Shown: positions 61,501 through 64,000 of the stretch, one piece after another
Position numbering within the stretch: the stretch's first letter is position 1
How the letters are laid out: the number at the start of each line of letters is the position of its first letter
Origin: Casuarina equisetifolia
Lineage: Eukaryota > Streptophyta > Magnoliopsida > Fagales > Casuarinaceae
NCBI GenBank assembly: GCA_028551475.1
Contig: CM052359.1
Coordinates: 15,315,583-15,379,582 of the forward strand
Length of the DNA: 64,000 nucleotides
Reading direction: 5' to 3'
Notes under the pieces: model-generated
What the model saw: the letters and a program-made list of their open reading frames with translations, nothing else
What the model was told of the DNA's origin: nothing
The model's database searches: none
Translations under genes and position numbers: made by a program

Positions 61501-62861
61501 AGAGAGTATTAAAATATTCCAATATCTATCAAATCACTAGACAATTCACTAAATCTGCAAACAATCACAATCTAAAGAAGGGGGTAGCTCTCTCGGGAAA
61601 CATCCTCAAGACAAAACATTGAACATCTTACACAGTAATATAGGCCTCCAATTAATTGAGAGAGTATGACTCCCTTACTGGTGGATTATGAGCTGTAGAA
61701 AATTAAAGAGGTCAACCAACATACCATCTTCCACCCTTGTCTTGTAAATTTCCCACTCAATCACCTGAACAAGGGTGTATCCTCAATCCCCTCGCACTGA
61801 AAGAGTGCCTTGAAACAGATTCTCCAACAAAGCCAATGCAGTATTAACATTACAATAATATAAAGATACAGTGATCCATCACACCATACATATGATCACA
61901 ATTAACAAGATCATTCAAGTATATGGCACGATTTAGCTTGTAAAGAGAAACACTACTTCTACAATTTAATCAGTGGTGATTCTCCACATGCAACGTGCTT
62001 TTATTCTCTTAATGAACAAGTTGTACAGTTATAATGACTAAGCACATCACACTTTCTACACTTAAACATTCCCCATGGAAGGCTAGCACAAAATTGAGGG
62101 TTTATTAGATATATTTGCTTGGAATATAGTTATCAAATCCATTAACAAAGCCCAAAGTTTCTACTAACAATACTAGGAACTAATATATTTTTAGATCACC
62201 AAACATAAGAAATAGAAATTGAAACTACAACATGAAGACAAAACTAATCAATTGATGCTAACTGGTACTTCAATAGGCATGTGACTCAATTTTGTAGCTC
62301 ATGCTGCCTAAGACCAAAAGATCCAAGTTTGACACTCAACTCTCCTATATCCCCCATTTACCTAACCAAAAAAAAAAGGAAAAAATAAAAGATACTTTTG
62401 AAGGTTTGGCAATCACTCTGACAATATAACAATAAACTCATAACATAATTTATTTATTTATTTATTTAAAATATCTACACATGATGTTTTGAGCCCATGG
62501 CAACACCCTCTACACTACATACATGGAGGAAATGCCACTTGACCTAAAGTTCATGGACTAAAGGTTATGAATGCCATTTAACTGTTCAAGATAAAAACTT
62601 CTAATTTAGCACAAAAGATTGCTTTCTAGTAGCGAGTCTGGATTTTGTGTGTGAAAATCTTAAGCAGTGGTAAGCTTATGCCCCCATCTAGCAAAGAATA
62701 ATCTAACTCAAGATGGAAGCAAATAACACATAACAAGGAATGGGATAACTTCTTTCTTTAAATAATCAGACAAACATTGACAACTATCAAAATTTGTCTT
62801 TTTTTTGTTTTTAATTTTTATTTTCTTGTGGCAGGCTCCTTTTTGGGGGTTGGGGTGGTTT

Positions 62862-62892
<31 letters not shown>

Positions 62893-63899
62893 GTTAACAG
62901 CATTCTTCCAACAGTTCAGAAGCAATTTCCCATACTGAAATAAGCAAGCATAAGTTACCTAGTACAAAAAAGCACCTCATACTAAACTAACTATAGAGTA
63001 ACAAGACAGAAGACGTCTCTACCTATGTGATTTCACGCCAGACACTGGCACTGTCACATACCACAAAGCATCAATATCGCATAACTAGACAGTAGTGAGA
63101 TTACTTACAAGATTTGATTTTATTGATGCATACGAATCTAAAAGTGCAACTTCTTCGTCAGAACGCTTTAATGATGAATCAGCTTCTATCATGTCCTAGA
63201 TAAATCCAGTAGCAAATTAAGTGAAAGGCAGGGAAATCCATGAATGAAGCAATGTTAAAGGGATAGTGATAGGATTTAAACCCTCAAGTCAGTGATATAC
63301 ATACACAATTCCAATCATAATTGCTTTCACTAACACCTTATCTACAAAGACAAAAGTTAGTCAGCCCACCTCCGTAATTTTATGCAGAAAATGATTTCTT
63401 CCAATAAACTGAACAACTGCCCTACAATGGGGACAAAGTACATGCGAATGTTTCTCTTGAGATCTCCTTAACCACTCTGAGAAGCAACCATTGCTGTAAA
63501 TAACCAATAAAAATCACTACGACAGATTGGAGCAAGCAGAAGGAAGGCTATATTCTGTCATGAAGCTCAGCCATTGGACCCAAGAAAAATAAATACATAC
63601 AAATTCCACATTGAAAAAAAGAAAGAAAGGAAGTTGCACACCAGAAGTTATGAAGGCAAGGAGCAACTGTAACAACGTCATGCCATATATTTAAGCAAAT
63701 GCTGCATTTTGCATCATCTGCATCAACAGCGATCTGATGAAACCAAAACCATATGATTTAAGTCATCAGCACATTTACACAGAATCAATGATCAAGGGAA
63801 TATTAGAAGGACCAAAAATCATAAATAGTTTATTCACCTTCACTTTCTTCTTGCATATTTCTGGGCTAGGCATTACTTCAAATTTGTAGCTTAGATACC
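51583..63899 (-). CDS. CHFR: CHFR-like E3 ubiquitin ligase, 5' end off-window
   Basis: RING-type ubiquitin ligase of the CHFR family (FHA-RING-PBZ), a mitotic checkpoint ligase in animals. Exons, 5' to 3': 63838-63899, 63642-63733, 63370-63493, 63109-63195, 60312-60405, 57294-57401, 56805-56905, 56060-56125, 55883-55970, 55002-55062, 52884-52947, 51583-51708. All phases agree, giving 356 residues to TAA. RING: C30-X2-C33-X12-C46-X-H48-X2-C51-X2-C54-X16-C71-X2-C74, a perfect C3HC4. Then comes the family stretch 'LKRSDEEVALLDSYASIKSN', a Cys-rich region ('HLQCQGCGGIMPSRSDIG', 'CDRTFCGAYWHAQRL'), and a C-terminal PBZ-type finger C327-C333-H342-H348 (CWYGYACRTQHH), which binds poly(ADP-ribose) in animal CHFR. 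The FHA domain must lie beyond the right edge. No break is seen, so it looks functional. The intron at 55063-55882 begins GCAAGT (GC-AG); the others are GT-AG. Plus-strand frames inside it are shadows. Confidence 0.95.
52328..52350. repeat. (TTTA)n microsatellite
   Basis: About five to six TTTA/ATTT units in an intron of the CHFR-like gene. A similar (TTTA)n run is at 62448-62467. Confidence 0.8.
55063..55882 (-). other. GC-AG intron of the CHFR-like gene
   Basis: Donor GCAAGT after ..GAAATTG and acceptor ..TTGACAG, with the reading phase preserved (Glu-Ile-Asp across the join). GC donors are a minor but real U2-type class and usually have an otherwise strong consensus, as here. The intron contains the (GA)n tract listed below. 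Confidence 0.85.
55507..55585. repeat. (GA)n followed by G-run
   Basis: Pure GA run of about 48 bases (55507-55554), then aagagggagggtgg and a G run at 55568-55580. It lies within the GC-AG intron of the CHFR-like gene. On the sense (minus) strand it is CT then C-rich. Confidence 0.9.
62861..62893. repeat. (TG)n plus long G run
   Basis: 'gtgtgtgtgtgtgtgtg' followed by about 17 consecutive G, in the 2.7-kb intron 60406-63108. It could form a G-quadruplex on the non-template side. Runs this long are also prone to sequencing error. Confidence 0.85.
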
Positions 63900-64000
63900 C
63901 TAGAGGTGGGAATGAAAGACAAAATATGTTAAGGTATCAAGCAGAACAAGATAGAAAGTTCCAACCAATGCCCCCGAAAACTTATAATATTAACATATGA

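Noticed and set aside
62270..62345. Weak second tRNA-like sequence
   Set aside because: B-box-like 'agtttgacactc' is imperfect and no proper A box or spacing is seen.
1..64000. CRISPR arrays, operons, phage or bacterial modules
   Set aside because: None seen. Introns, LTR elements and the gene families show plant nuclear DNA; regular short repeats here are microsatellites, LTRs or the 30-bp promoter repeat.
1..64000. rRNA and intact tRNA genes
   Set aside because: No rRNA-like stretch was noticed, and the only B-box match (41570-41580) lacks a tRNA fold.

Overview
This is nuclear DNA from a flowering plant, most likely a eudicot, and not from a microbe. It is AT-rich. Its genes are split by GT-AG introns, it carries many Ty1/copia LTR retrotransposons, and its three recognisable genes belong to plant families: a defensin, a subgroup-4 R2R3-MYB and a plant CHFR-type ubiquitin ligase. 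I cannot name the species from sequence alone.

Positions 1-39,300 are mostly a graveyard of decayed copia elements. Element A (about 680-6389, minus strand, Tnt1-like pol) has one LTR lengthened by an internal duplication. Element B (7948-14184, minus) has one end amplified as a 1.09-kb direct tandem duplication. A small plant defensin gene (15567-15919, minus, one intron) lies between B and the next cluster. It has a TATA box and three upstream 30-bp repeats, two of them carrying a G-box. Element C (16911-21980, plus) sits inside the 5' LTR of an older plus-strand element D, whose remains continue to about 25,310. Element E (about 26,767-32,031, minus) has one 1.4-kb LTR and has lost its 3' part. 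A plus-strand RNase H remnant (F) follows, and then element G (33226-38466, minus), which keeps both LTRs and appears to have inserted into F-related sequence.

Positions 39,300-51,580 are lower-copy sequence around one clear gene, an R2R3-MYB of the lignin/phenylpropanoid repressor type (42714-43979, plus). Its first two exons have the standard sizes of 133 and 130 bp. Its EAR repression motif and cysteine motif lie in a different frame from the DNA-binding domain, so the allele as read would make a short MYB without its repression domain. Microsatellites, a tRNA-derived (SINE-like) fragment and a few coding-like scraps lie in the flanks.

Positions 51,583-63,899 hold most of a CHFR-like E3 ubiquitin ligase on the minus strand. 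I could place twelve exons by splice sites and unbroken phase. They cover the end of the segment after the FHA domain, a perfect C3HC4 RING, the cysteine-rich region and a C-terminal PBZ-type zinc finger. The FHA-coding 5' exons lie beyond the right edge. One intron starts with GC instead of GT.

The three genes do not form a functional unit; their proximity looks incidental. I found no CRISPR array, operon, rRNA or intact tRNA gene, and nothing that looks like a new multi-gene system. The most unusual points are the frame-broken MYB repressor, the nested and tandem-duplicated retroelements, and the repeat-bearing defensin promoter.
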